A program made the position numbers and the translations under genes. This document shows, one piece after another, positions 1 to 7,152 of a stretch of DNA of 11,425 nt (within the stretch, counting starts at the first letter, position 1; the number at the start of each line of letters is the position of its first letter). The notes below the pieces were generated by a model. It ran no database searches and had not been told where the DNA came from. It was given only the letters and a program-made list of their open reading frames with translations. The stretch comes from Rhodococcus sp. IITR03. GTDB lineage: Bacteria; Actinomycetota; Actinomycetes; Mycobacteriales; Mycobacteriaceae. The stretch covers positions 578,792-590,216 of the forward strand of contig LATQ01000001.1 in the NCBI GenBank assembly GCA_001017865.1, written 5' to 3'.

Positions 1-1699
1 GCGCCGAACGACGTCGGCACGCGTACGCGCATGTGCGGTCCGCGGCGAACACTGCGGTGGAACTGCGCGAGCGGGCGACGACGCTGCGTGCTCGCTGGAC
101 CGCCGAGCTCGACGCCCACCGCACGGCGTGCGAGCACTTCGGCGTGCCCTGCGACGTTCCAGAACTGGAGGCGCTGGTCGCCGGATGTGCGTCCGCCGAC
201 ACGCTGTGCACCGAGCTGGCACGCGATCTCGGTGACGTCCTCGCCGCCCACGCCAGGTTCACGGATGCCACCGAGCGGTATGCGCAGGCCACTGTCGAAC
301 GGGTCGACGCGGAGGAGATCGCCGAATCGTGCCGCTACGAATGGCACGCGAAGGCCGCCGTGGTCGCGGCGCAAACGGCGGCCGTCGACATCGACTCCGC
401 CGACCTGGCGCAGGAACTGCGCGACTCGGAGGCCGAACGGCACGCGCCGACGAACAGTTCCGGCGCACGGTCGCCCATCGCGACCACCTGGGCCGTGCCG
501 TCGCGAGGTGCTGCAGCGATGTGCTGCCGCACGCGAACGGCTCGACCGCGACCGTCGCGAACTCGCCGCGGCCGCCGAACTGCTCGCCGCTCACCTGCAG
601 CTGCCCGAACTGCGCGCCGCACTCGAGGAGGATCCGGAGTCGGACTCCGCCTCTGCCCGGACGGTTCTGCCTCCCGTTCAGCTCGAGGATCCGGATCACG
701 TGCTCTCGGTGGCCCGCACCCTGCTTGCCGCGTTGCCGCCGCGCACGGGAGTCGACGACAACGCGATGCTCGTCGCGCTGCAGCAGTTCGACCGCGACCT
801 CACGGCCCGGTTCGACATCGAGCACACGGTGACGCACGGCGCCCATCGCGTCCGGATCACCGGGGCGGGCGACGACACCACGCCCACGGGTGTCTCGGCC
901 ACCCTGACCCGGCAGGTCGAGGACGGCCGGCGGGCACTGTCGCAACGCGAGCACGACGTATTCACGGGATTCGTGCTCGGCGGTGTGGCCGACGAACTGC
1001 GCCGGCGGATCGAGCGGGCACGACAGGTGATCGCCGCGATGAACGACAGTCTCGCCGACAGCCGCACGACGCACGGGATCGGCGTGAGGATCGAGTGGCG
1101 CCCCGGTGGCGAGGACACCGACGCGGCGCGACTGACGCAGCTGCTCACCGCCACCGAACGGTCACCCGAGGATGCGTCCGACCTGGTCGGGATGCTGCGG
1201 CGCCGGTGGAATCCGCTCACACCGCCGATCCGTCCGCCGGCTACGCGCAGCACCTGTCGCAGGCACTGGACTACCGGCGCTGGCACGAGGTCGAGGTGAC
1301 CATCCTCGGTCCCGAACCGGACCGGGAGAGGCGGATCTCCGCGCGCGCCAAGATATCCCAGGGTGAGACCCGGTTCGTGTCGTACGTGGCACTGTTTGCG
1401 GCGGCGGACGGTTATCTCTCCGGCCTGCCCGACACCGGCACCGCACTGCGGCTCGTACTGCTCGACGACGCATTCGCCAAGATCGACGACCCGACGATCG
1501 GTGAACTCATGGGCCTGCTCGTGCGGCAGGACATCGACTTCGTCATGACCGGGCACGCACTGTGGGGTTGTGTGCCGAGGTGCCCGAACTCGACGTCTAC
1601 GAAGTCCGGCGACTCGCCGACGGTGCGGCCGTGACGACCCGCGTGCACTGGGACGGCCGCGTGCGGCGACTCCGACCACTCACCGAGCTGTCGACGTGA
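1..1699 (+). CDS. SMC/SbcC-like ATPase, TIGR02680 family (Wadjet type III JetC-like), 3' part, frame-disrupted
   Basis: This is the C-terminal part of a large coiled-coil ATPase whose 5' end lies left of the window. Reading starts at base 3; correcting four single-base deletions (near 446, 505, 1206 and 1577) gives 566 residues ending at TGA 1697-1699. The first ~250 residues are charged and Arg/Glu/Ala-rich, as in a long coiled coil. The ATPase C-lobe follows: ABC signature-like ISQGETRF near nt 1354-1377, then Walker B and D-loop LVLLDDAFAKID near 1452-1487, then a tail with DFVMTGHALWGCVPEVPELD. The 'D-FVMT-WGC-PEVP' tail is what I recognise from TIGR02680 proteins, the SMC-like subunit of Wadjet type III, which recognises and helps cleave plasmid DNA. 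Walker B has Asp-Asp where Asp-Glu is usual. No JetD-like gene follows. A generic SbcC/RecN-like ATPase is the alternative. Confidence 0.72.
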
Positions 1700-1736
1700 C
1701 CGAGCCGGAGACACGACCGAGCTGGAGACACGACCG
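1681..1736. repeat. 17-bp tandem repeat at the 3' end of the SMC-like gene
   Basis: Two adjacent 17-base units, GACCGAGCCGGAGACAC (1698-1714) and GACCGAGCTGGAGACAC (1715-1731), differ at one base. A third partial unit (GACCG, 1732-1736) follows, and a degenerate copy (about 12 of 17 matches) lies immediately before at 1681-1697, inside the last codons. The stop codon TGA overlaps the start of the first clean unit. This looks like small slippage-type duplication at the gene end. No function can be read from it. Confidence 0.7.
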
Positions 1737-1748
1737 GGTTTCGGAGAT

Positions 1749-1787
1749 GACTGTGGCGGGCGCGACAGGGATCGCGCCGCCACAGTC
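1749..1787. terminator. Hairpin terminator between convergent genes
   Basis: The arms 1749-1765 (GACTGTGGCGGGCGCGA) and 1772-1787 (TCGCGCCGCCACAGTC) pair over 16 bp with one bulged G and a 6-base loop. A T-rich stretch (GGGTCTTTCC) follows on the plus strand. It sits 50 bases after the stop of the SMC-like gene and 22 bases from the stop of the thiolase, which ends on the other strand. It probably serves both transcripts. Confidence 0.75.
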
Positions 1788-1809
1788 GGGTCTTTCCGAG
1801 GTGCCCGGA

Positions 1810-2994
1810 TCAGGACACGCGGCGCAGCAGCGCGGCAAGTGCCTGTCCGCCACCGATGCACATGGTGACGACGCCGAGTTCGAGATCGCGGCGGATCAGG
1901 TCCTTGGCGACGCGCAGCGTCAGGATCGCGCCGGTCGCGCCGACCGGGTGGCCCAGGGCGATCGCACCGCCGTAGGGGTTGGTCTTCTCCGGGTCGAGCT
2001 TGGCGTCGCGCGCCACCGCGAGGGCCTGCGAGGCGAAGGCCTCGTTGAGCTCGACGGTGTCGATGTCGGCCGGCGTCAGGCCGTTCTGCTCGAACAGCTT
2101 CACCAGCGCGAGGGTCGGGGCGTAGCCCATCAGCTCGGGCTCCATCGCCGCGGTGACCACCGACTCGAGTACGACGGAGGCACCGAGGCCGCGTTCGCGG
2201 GCGACCGACTCGCGGGCCAGGACGAGCGCAGCAGCGCCGTCGTTGATGCCGGAGGCGTTACCGGCGGTGACGGTGCCGTCCTTGATGAACGCCGAACGCA
2301 GCTTGCCGAGCACCTCGAGGGTGGTGTCGGGCTTGGGGTGCTCGTCCTCGGTGACGGTGACAGGCTTGCGGCCACCGATCTCGACCGGGGTGATCTCCTC
2401 GGCGAAGGCGGCCTTCGCGGCGTCAGTGGCGGCGCGGCGCTGCGATTCGAGGGCGAACTCGTCCTGCTGCTCGCGGCTGACGCCGTACTCGCGGGCGACG
2501 TTCTCGGCCGTGACACCCATGTGCTGTCCGCTGAACGGGTCGGTGAGCATGCCGACGGTGCCGTCGACGAGCTCGCGGTTGCCGAGCTTGTAGCCGTTGC
2601 GGGCACCGAAGTCGTAGAACGGCATGCGCGACATGCTCTCGTCGCCACCTGCGACGGTGATCTCCGCGGCACCCCACCGGATCTCCTGGGCCGCGGACCA
2701 CACGGCCTGCAGACCCGAGCCGCACAGGCGGTTGACGGTCAGGGCCGGGGTGGAGACGGGAAGTCCGGCGGCGAGGGTGACACGACGGGCGTTGTAGGCG
2801 TCGGCACCGACCTGACCGATGCAGCCCATGACGACCTCGTCGATGTCCTCACCTGCGACACCCGAGCGCTGCAGCGCCTCGCGTACGGCGGTGGCGCCGA
2901 GTTCGTGCGCGGGTACGTCCTTGAGTGCGCCGCCGAAGCTGCCGACGGGGGTGCGTGCGCCGTCGACGATGACGATGCGTTCCGGAGCGGTCAT
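1810..2994 (-). CDS. Acetyl-CoA C-acetyltransferase-type thiolase
   Basis: Complete thiolase of 394 residues, the usual family length. Thiolases interconvert two acyl-CoAs and a 3-ketoacyl-CoA plus CoA, in fatty-acid beta-oxidation or in acetoacetyl-CoA formation. Visible hallmarks: N-terminal IVIVDGARTPVGSFGG; nucleophilic Cys91 in NRLCGSGLQA; GNASGINDGAAALVL at 245-259; NEAF at 317-320; general-base His349 in GGAIALGHPVGATGA; and the second catalytic Cys379 in CIGGGQ. The ATG at 2994 is chosen because the protein begins there at the conserved MTAPERIVIVDGARTP; a possible upstream start at 3051 adds 19 unconserved residues. Upstream GGACGAG is a modest ribosome site. It lies 192 bases downstream of the PH-domain membrane protein on the same strand and probably has its own promoter. 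Chain-length specificity cannot be read, so no symbol (fadA, atoB and phaA are all possible). Confidence 0.95.
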   Translation of the reverse strand: MTAPERIVIVDGARTPVGSFGGALKDVPAHELGATAVREALQRSGVAGEDIDEVVMGCIGQVGADAYNARRVTLAAGLPVSTPALTVNRLCGSGLQAVWSAAQEIRWGAAEITVAGGDESMSRMPFYDFGARNGYKLGNRELVDGTVGMLTDPFSGQHMGVTAENVAREYGVSREQQDEFALESQRRAATDAAKAAFAEEITPVEIGGRKPVTVTEDEHPKPDTTLEVLGKLRSAFIKDGTVTAGNASGINDGAAALVLARESVARERGLGASVVLESVVTAAMEPELMGYAPTLALVKLFEQNGLTPADIDTVELNEAFASQALAVARDAKLDPEKTNPYGGAIALGHPVGATGAILTLRVAKDLIRRDLELGVVTMCIGGGQALAALLRRVS

Positions 2995-3055
2995 TTCTCG
3001 TCCAATCTGGTCGAACACCTGGGGTCCACGCGCCGGCACCGCCGAGCGCACGGAT

Positions 3056-3079
3056 CTTCGGGAAGGCGTCCTCCCGAAG
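3056..3079. other. 8-bp hairpin in thiolase leader
   Basis: CTTCGGGA (3056-3063) and TCCCGAAG (3072-3079) form a perfect 8-bp stem around an 8-base loop. On the minus strand it lies between the candidate thiolase promoter and its start codon, in the presumed 5' leader, with no U-run after it. It could be a weak terminator for the upstream membrane-protein gene or a leader structure; neither is shown. Confidence 0.35.
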
Positions 3080-3160
3080 CGTCTGACTCGATGCTACGGC
3101 ACCGAGTGCCGCAATCGCGAAGGTCCGAACACGCGTTGCAGGAACGGGAACGGAAACGCC

Positions 3161-3190
3161 ATTCTACAATACTGACTACATCATTTTCAC
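3161..3190 (-). promoter_or_regulatory. Candidate thiolase promoter
   Basis: Read on the minus strand, GTGAAA (3190-3185, four of six matches to the -35 consensus) is followed after 18 bases by TAGAAT (3166-3161, five of six matches to the -10 consensus). The -35 overlaps the stop codon of the upstream PH-domain gene, and the region is the most AT-rich patch between the two genes. The leader to the thiolase ATG would be about 160 bases. Confidence 0.4.
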
Positions 3191-4134
3191 TCGTCGTCGA
3201 CGGTGAACGGAGGACCCTCCGCGAGACGTTCCGCAGCGGCCGGTGTGCCCAGTTCACGGCGGTGGCGAGGGTGCTCCACATAGAACTCGAGGAAGCGGTA
3301 CAACTGCACGGGATCGACGGCCAGATGCCGTGAGTCCACCTCGATCCGGGGTTCGGGCGGCAGGCGCTCGAAGAGGAACACCCGACTCGTGCGTCGACGC
3401 GCCCACGCCGCCGACCCGTGCCCCTCGATCCAGATCTCCGGGAACCCCCGGTCGACCGCACGGAGACCCCGCACCGAGACCCACGGCAGGTAGGACTCCA
3501 CGAACCAGCCGCGCAACCTGATCCCGTCCGGTCCGAGAACGAGCGAACCGGCCCGGATGCGCCCGAGTGCCACCTCCACGAGGAAGGCCAGGCACACCCC
3601 GGCGACGAACGCCAGCACCAGCGCCACGAGGGGTAGCCCCTCGTTCCCGACCACGATTTCCACGGCGGCGCCGAGCGAGAGGAACGTCCCGCACAGCACC
3701 ATCGCGAGCAGCAGACCGAAGACGGGACGGCGGCCCCCGATCTCGGTACCGCCGCGACCGGCCGTCTCGACGTACCGGACCCGCGGTGTGCGGCTCGGTG
3801 GTGACGACGGCGGTCGCCGACCCCCGGATCCGGCAGGCCACCAGAAGGTGGCTCCGAAGGCCGCCGTCAGCAGCATCAGCAGCGCCAGGATCGAATAGAA
3901 GCGGTCGGCACCCACCGAATCGGTGCTCCACGCCCCCGCTCCGCGGGCCGCGGCGAAGACCGCCACGAGCACCGCCGCGCCGGCCGCTGCGTACACGTGC
4001 AGATTGCGCGTGCCGTGCTGCCATTCGCTCGGCGGTTCGGTATCGGACGTCGGTTCGGTGTCGGTAGTCGCATCGGTGTCGGAAGTCGCAGCCTCCGTGC
4101 CGCGCCCACCCCACGGGACAACAGGTCGTCGCAT
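3187..4134 (-). CDS. Membrane protein with C-terminal PH-like domain
   Basis: A 315-residue membrane protein of unknown function. The N-terminus (1-45) is hydrophilic and rich in Thr/Asp/Glu, with six-residue repeats at about 18-35 (SDTDAT, TDTEPT, SDTEPP). Four hydrophobic segments follow at about 47-64, 80-99, 138-161 and 168-188, with a basic Pro/Arg/Gly-rich loop between the second and third. The C-terminal ~120 residues resemble a bacterial PH-like domain of the kind common in actinobacterial membrane proteins: a LVLGPDGIRLRGW strand pair, then YLPWVSVRGL, then a helix near DPVQLYRFLEFYVEHPRHR. The start at 4134 is supported by the strong ribosome site GGGAGGGGAGA just upstream; an extension to 4323 would read through non-coding-like sequence. 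It is divergent from the chorismate mutase-like gene and is followed, with its own spacing, by the thiolase. No role in thiolase metabolism is implied by sequence. Confidence 0.82.
   Translation of the reverse strand: MRRPVVPWGGRGTEAATSDTDATTDTEPTSDTEPPSEWQHGTRNLHVYAAAGAAVLVAVFAAARGAGAWSTDSVGADRFYSILALLMLLTAAFGATFWWPAGSGGRRPPSSPPSRTPRVRYVETAGRGGTEIGGRRPVFGLLLAMVLCGTFLSLGAAVEIVVGNEGLPLVALVLAFVAGVCLAFLVEVALGRIRAGSLVLGPDGIRLRGWFVESYLPWVSVRGLRAVDRGFPEIWIEGHGSAAWARRRTSRVFLFERLPPEPRIEVDSRHLAVDPVQLYRFLEFYVEHPRHRRELGTPAAAERLAEGPPFTVDDE
4034..4087. repeat. Three 18-bp tandem repeats coding for an acidic Thr/Asp repeat
   Basis: Three in-frame 18-base units lie end to end: GGTTCGGTATCGGACGTC (4034-4051), GGTTCGGTGTCGGTAGTC (4052-4069) and GCATCGGTGTCGGAAGTC (4070-4087). 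They encode the six-residue repeats near the N-terminus of the PH-domain membrane protein. Because 18 bases are six codons, copy-number change would not break the reading frame. Confidence 0.75.
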
Positions 4135-4452
4135 CGGTCTCCCCTCCCGGTGTACCGAGGAGCCCCGACGTCCTCGGCCCTGCCGGTCGGCCGGAACGCT
4201 ACCTCGAGCGGCGGACCCGATGCGGACCTTCGGGCGCGATGTCACCGACGGGCACACGAGTTGGCACCGGTCGGTGTGACAATTAACATACCCCTCGGTC
4301 ATCAGAGTGTTGAACCAGGTCACGGCCGTTTCTGAAGGGACAGGACGCGCATGGGAGAGTCTCGCGAGAATTTTTCCCTACGTGTCGGTAACACCTATAG
4401 GCGTGAGCACGACACAATCTGTGACGATTCAGACGAGACCGGAGGAGTCTGC
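4135..4452. other. Divergent intergenic region
   Basis: 318 bases between the divergently read membrane-protein and chorismate mutase-like genes. It must hold promoters for both. On the minus strand TTCAAC (4314-4309) and TATGTT (4290-4285), 18 bases apart, are a weak promoter candidate for the membrane protein. On the plus strand an AT-richer patch at about 4365-4420, including TATAGG at 4396-4401, is the likeliest place for the other promoter, but no convincing -35 is visible. No tRNA, riboswitch or strong hairpin was seen. Confidence 0.4.
4441..4447 (+). promoter_or_regulatory. Ribosome binding site fixing the start of the chorismate mutase-like gene
   Basis: GGAGGAG lies 5 bases before the ATG at 4453. 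The frame stays open back to another ATG at 4351, but this near-perfect site and the loss of coding character upstream of 4453 favour the shorter protein. Confidence 0.75.
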
Positions 4453-4749
4453 ATGACTGTCCAGCTTGATTCGCCTGGCATCGCGTCCGTCGGCGAAGCT
4501 TCGTCGGCCGAGGCAGAGCTCGGGGAGCTGTTCGAGCAGATCAAGGAGCTCGACGCTCAGCTGCTCGCGGTGATCAAGCGGCGTTCGGAGCTCGTTCAGC
4601 GCGCCGGAGCATCCGCGAAGGGCACCGACGCGAGCCGCGAAGCACAGGCCGAGGAAATGGCCGTCCTGGGACGCTTCGCCGAACTCGGCACCGACGGCAG
4701 CACGCTCGCGATGACGCTGCTGCGCCTCGGCCGCACCCGCAAGGCCTGA
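4453..4749 (+). CDS. Chorismate mutase-like protein (AroQ-delta type) with degenerate active site
   Basis: A 98-residue, probably all-helical cytoplasmic protein. From LGELFEQIKELDAQLLAVIKRR to the C-terminal LLRLGR it aligns without gaps to the remembered sequence of the M. tuberculosis chorismate mutase Rv0948c, which converts chorismate to prephenate and is activated by binding DAHP synthase. The fold-defining positions are kept: KRRSEL, EEM, ELG.DG, LA, LLRLGR. Of the four arginines usually named for the mycobacterial active site only one remains (R44, matching Arg35); those matching Arg18, Arg46 and Arg58 are F27, A55 and E67. Glu59 is kept as E68. The C-terminus ends TRKA instead of GRLGH. 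It stands alone, with its own promoter region and terminator. Automatic annotation would call it chorismate mutase; I infer a non-catalytic or altered-substrate homologue, perhaps a partner of DAHP synthase or of a true mutase encoded elsewhere. Confidence 0.82.
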   Translation: MTVQLDSPGIASVGEASSAEAELGELFEQIKELDAQLLAVIKRRSELVQRAGASAKGTDASREAQAEEMAVLGRFAELGTDGSTLAMTLLRLGRTRKA

Positions 4750-4760
4750 GACCTACAACC

Positions 4761-4794
4761 GACGGCCCCCGCACCACACGGTGCGGGGGCCGTC
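4761..4794 (+). terminator. Perfect 15-bp hairpin terminator
   Basis: GACGGCCCCCGCACC (4761-4775) and GGTGCGGGGGCCGTC (4780-4794) form a perfect 15-bp GC-rich stem with an ACAC loop, starting 11 bases after the stop of the chorismate mutase-like gene. No T-run follows, which is common for actinobacterial terminators. It separates this gene from the SDR gene downstream. Confidence 0.85.
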
Positions 4795-4904
4795 GCCGTA
4801 CCCGGAGCCGTCCACCGATTCGCATCACGCCGGTCGCAAACGTGGCCGCCCGCTCCCCTGTCGGCATACCGTCGGGACATCCCCGAAGAACGGACAGGAG
4901 CAGC

Positions 4905-5702
4905 ATGGATCTCGGACTCACCGCGAAGAGGGCCATCGTCACCGGCGGTAGCCGCGGCATCGGCTACGCCATCGCGCGGGCACTGGCCACCGAAGGCGCC
5001 GACGTGGTGATCGCGGCCCGTACCGCGGCCGATCTCGACATCGCAGCGAAGACCCTCTCGGAGGAGACCGGGCGACGAATCGTTCCCGTGCCCACCGACA
5101 CCGGCGACCAGGCCTCGGTCGACGCGCTGGTCGCGCGGGCCGTCGCCGAACTCGGCGGGGTCGACATCCTCGTCAACTCCGCCGCCACTCCCTGGAGCGC
5201 CAACAAGCCGACGGACTTCGCCGCGACCACCGACGACGTCGTGCGCAACGAGGTCGAGATCAAGGTCCTCGGCTGCCTGCGCACCGCACGCGCCGTCGCT
5301 CCCTATCTGATCGAGCAGGGCTGGGGCCGGATCATCAACATCAGCGGCCTCGGTGCGCGCAGCGCGAACTCCATCGCCCAGACGGTCCGGAACGTCAGCG
5401 TTGCGGCTGTGACGAAGAACCTCGCCGACGAACTCGGCCCGCACGGCATCAACGTCACCGTGGTGCACCCCGGCCGGACCCGCACCGAGCGGCTGGCGGC
5501 ACGCCTGGCCGAGGAGTCGGCCGAGACCGGCACGCCGGTAGCCGAACTCGAACAGCAGATCGCGAAGAACTCCGTGAACCGCCTCATCGACGCGAGCGAG
5601 GTCGCCGACGTCGTCGCGTTCCTCGCGAGCCCGCGCAGCATCGGCATCACCGGCGACGCGATCGCTGTGGGCGGTGGCGTGCCCGGCGCGGTCTACTACT
5701 GA
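4905..5702 (+). CDS. Short-chain dehydrogenase/reductase family protein, atypical active site
   Basis: A 265-residue protein with the Rossmann fold of classical SDRs. The dinucleotide-binding loop TGGSRGIG is at 13-20, with an Ala-Arg-Thr end to the second strand (37-40) that often goes with NADP preference. NSAAT at 91-95 stands where NNAG is usual, and VVHPGRTRTE at 186-195 matches the conserved PG turn. The active site is not classical: the Ser region reads NISGLG (145-150), but the stretch that should hold YxxxK reads SIAQTVRNVSVAAVTKN (156-172). There is no Tyr at all between Y134 and Y264. The ATG at 4905 follows ACAGGAG by 4 bases and begins directly at the first beta strand. The gene runs tail to tail with the aldehyde dehydrogenase, 27 bases apart. 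Possibly a divergent enzyme subfamily using other residues, or a non-redox binding protein; the substrate is unknown. Confidence 0.88.
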   Translation: MDLGLTAKRAIVTGGSRGIGYAIARALATEGADVVIAARTAADLDIAAKTLSEETGRRIVPVPTDTGDQASVDALVARAVAELGGVDILVNSAATPWSANKPTDFAATTDDVVRNEVEIKVLGCLRTARAVAPYLIEQGWGRIINISGLGARSANSIAQTVRNVSVAAVTKNLADELGPHGINVTVVHPGRTRTERLAARLAEESAETGTPVAELEQQIAKNSVNRLIDASEVADVVAFLASPRSIGITGDAIAVGGGVPGAVYY

Positions 5703-5729
5703 CCGGTCCGACGAAACGATGCGGCACCG

Positions 5730-7152
5730 TCAGCGCAGGATCGTCTTGATCTCCAGGAACTCCTCGAGCCCGAAAACGCCGGCCTCGCGTCCGATACCCG
5801 ACTGCTTGTAACCACCGAAGGGTGCGTCGGTGTTGAATGCGCCGCCGTTGATGTAGACCTGACCGGTGCGCATACGGCGGGCCACCGCCTCCGCTCGCGC
5901 CGGGTCGGCCGACCAGACCCCGCCGGACAGGCCGTACTCGCTGTCGTTGGCGATGCGCACCGCGTCGTCCTCGTCCTGGTATCCGATGATCGACAGCACC
6001 GGCCCGAAGATCTCCTCGCGGGCGATCGTCATCTCCGGCGCGACGTTCGTGAACACGGTAGGGCCGACGAAGTAGCCGGTGGTGAACTCGGTTTCGCGTC
6101 CGTCGAGCACCAGTTCGGCACCCTCCTCGACGCCCTTGTCGATGTACGCCTTCACGCGTGCCTGCTGCGTTCCGCTGACGAGCGGGCCGAGCTTCGACGA
6201 CGGATCGTCGGGCAGCCCGACCGTGTAGGCCCGCGCGACCTGCTCGGCGATGGCGGTGGCTCCTGCAGACGGTCGGCGGGGACGAGCATGCGGGTCAGTG
6301 CGGTGCAGGTCTGGCCGGAGTTGAGGAAGCACTTGCCGACACCCTCGGTGACGGCCGCGGTGAGGTCGGCGTCGTCGAGGATGATGTTGGCCGACTTGCC
6401 GCCGAGTTCGAGCGCGACCTTCTTCACCGTCTCCGCGGCAACGACCGAGACGCGCTTGCCGGCACGCGTCGAGCCCGTGAACGACACCATGTCGATGTCG
6501 GGGTGCGCGGCGATGGCCTCGCCGACGACCGGCCCGTAACCGCTGACGAGGTTGAACACGCCCGGCGGCAGGCCGGCCTCGTCGACGATGTCGACGAGCG
6601 CATAGGTCACCAGCGGCGCGACCTCGGTGGGCTTGAGCACCACGGTGCATCCGGCGGCGAGCGCGGCGAACACCTTCAGCACCACCTGGTGCAGCGGGTA
6701 GTTCCACGGGGTGATCGCCCCGACGACCCCGATGGGTTCGCGCACGACCAGGCGTTGCCGATCTCCTGGTCGTCGAAGTCGTACGTTCCGGCCAGCGACG
6801 CATAGCCGGCGATGTTCTTCAGCGGCATACCGACCTGGATGGCACGCGCGAAGTGGGCGGGCATCCCCATGTCCTGGGAGACGACCCTCGTGAGCTCGTC
6901 GGCGCGCTCGTTCGCCAGCGAGGAGACCTTCTCCAGGTAGGCGGCACGTGACGCGCCACTGAGCGCGGCCCAGGCCGGGAAGGCGGCCTTCGCCGCGGCG
7001 ACGGCTCGATCGACATCGGAGGCGACACCCTCGGCGACCACCGCGACGACCTCTTCGGTCGCCGGATTCACGACCTCGATGCGGCCGCTGCCGTCGGAGT
7101 CCACCCACTGCCCGTCGATGTAGATCTTCGTGCGGTCGAGAATGTCGGTCAT
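5730..7152 (-). CDS. NAD(P)-dependent aldehyde dehydrogenase, two apparent frameshifts
   Basis: Oxidises an aldehyde to the carboxylic acid. Correcting two one-base deletions (near 6751 and 6260) gives 474 residues, the normal family length. Approximate positions in the reconstructed protein: IYIDGQW at the N-terminus, ITPWNYP with Asn151 (oxyanion), VVLKPTE with Lys174, FTGSTRAGK at 225-233, general base Glu249 in LELGGK, nucleophile Cys283 in [16 protein letters not shown], and the C-terminal [14 protein letters not shown]. The ATG at 7152 is preceded by GGGGAGAG and starts at the usual distance from the first motif. The first deletion turns ...[11 protein letters not shown] into a wrong frame; the second does so at ...DRLQEATAIAEQ. 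All catalytic residues are present, so the enzyme is probably intact in the organism. Its partner in metabolism is unclear: the convergent SDR is a neighbour, not an operon member. Confidence 0.9.

Noticed and set aside
696..1679. A 327-codon minus-strand open frame opposite the SMC-like gene
   Set aside because: Shadow frame of high-GC coding sequence; the plus strand carries the ATPase motifs.
2995..3051. Thiolase start at the upstream ATG (3051)
   Set aside because: It adds 19 residues that do not belong to the thiolase fold; the conserved N-terminal strand begins just after the ATG at 2994.
1570..3333. A 587-codon plus-strand open frame opposite the thiolase
   Set aside because: Shadow of the thiolase and of the end of the membrane-protein gene. 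It has no ribosome site or family motifs, and it runs through the terminator hairpin.
4351..4452. A 34-residue N-terminal extension of the chorismate mutase-like protein from the ATG at 4351
   Set aside because: The sequence lacks the third-position G/C bias of the genes around it, contains the AT-richer likely promoter patch, and a much better ribosome site precedes the ATG at 4453.
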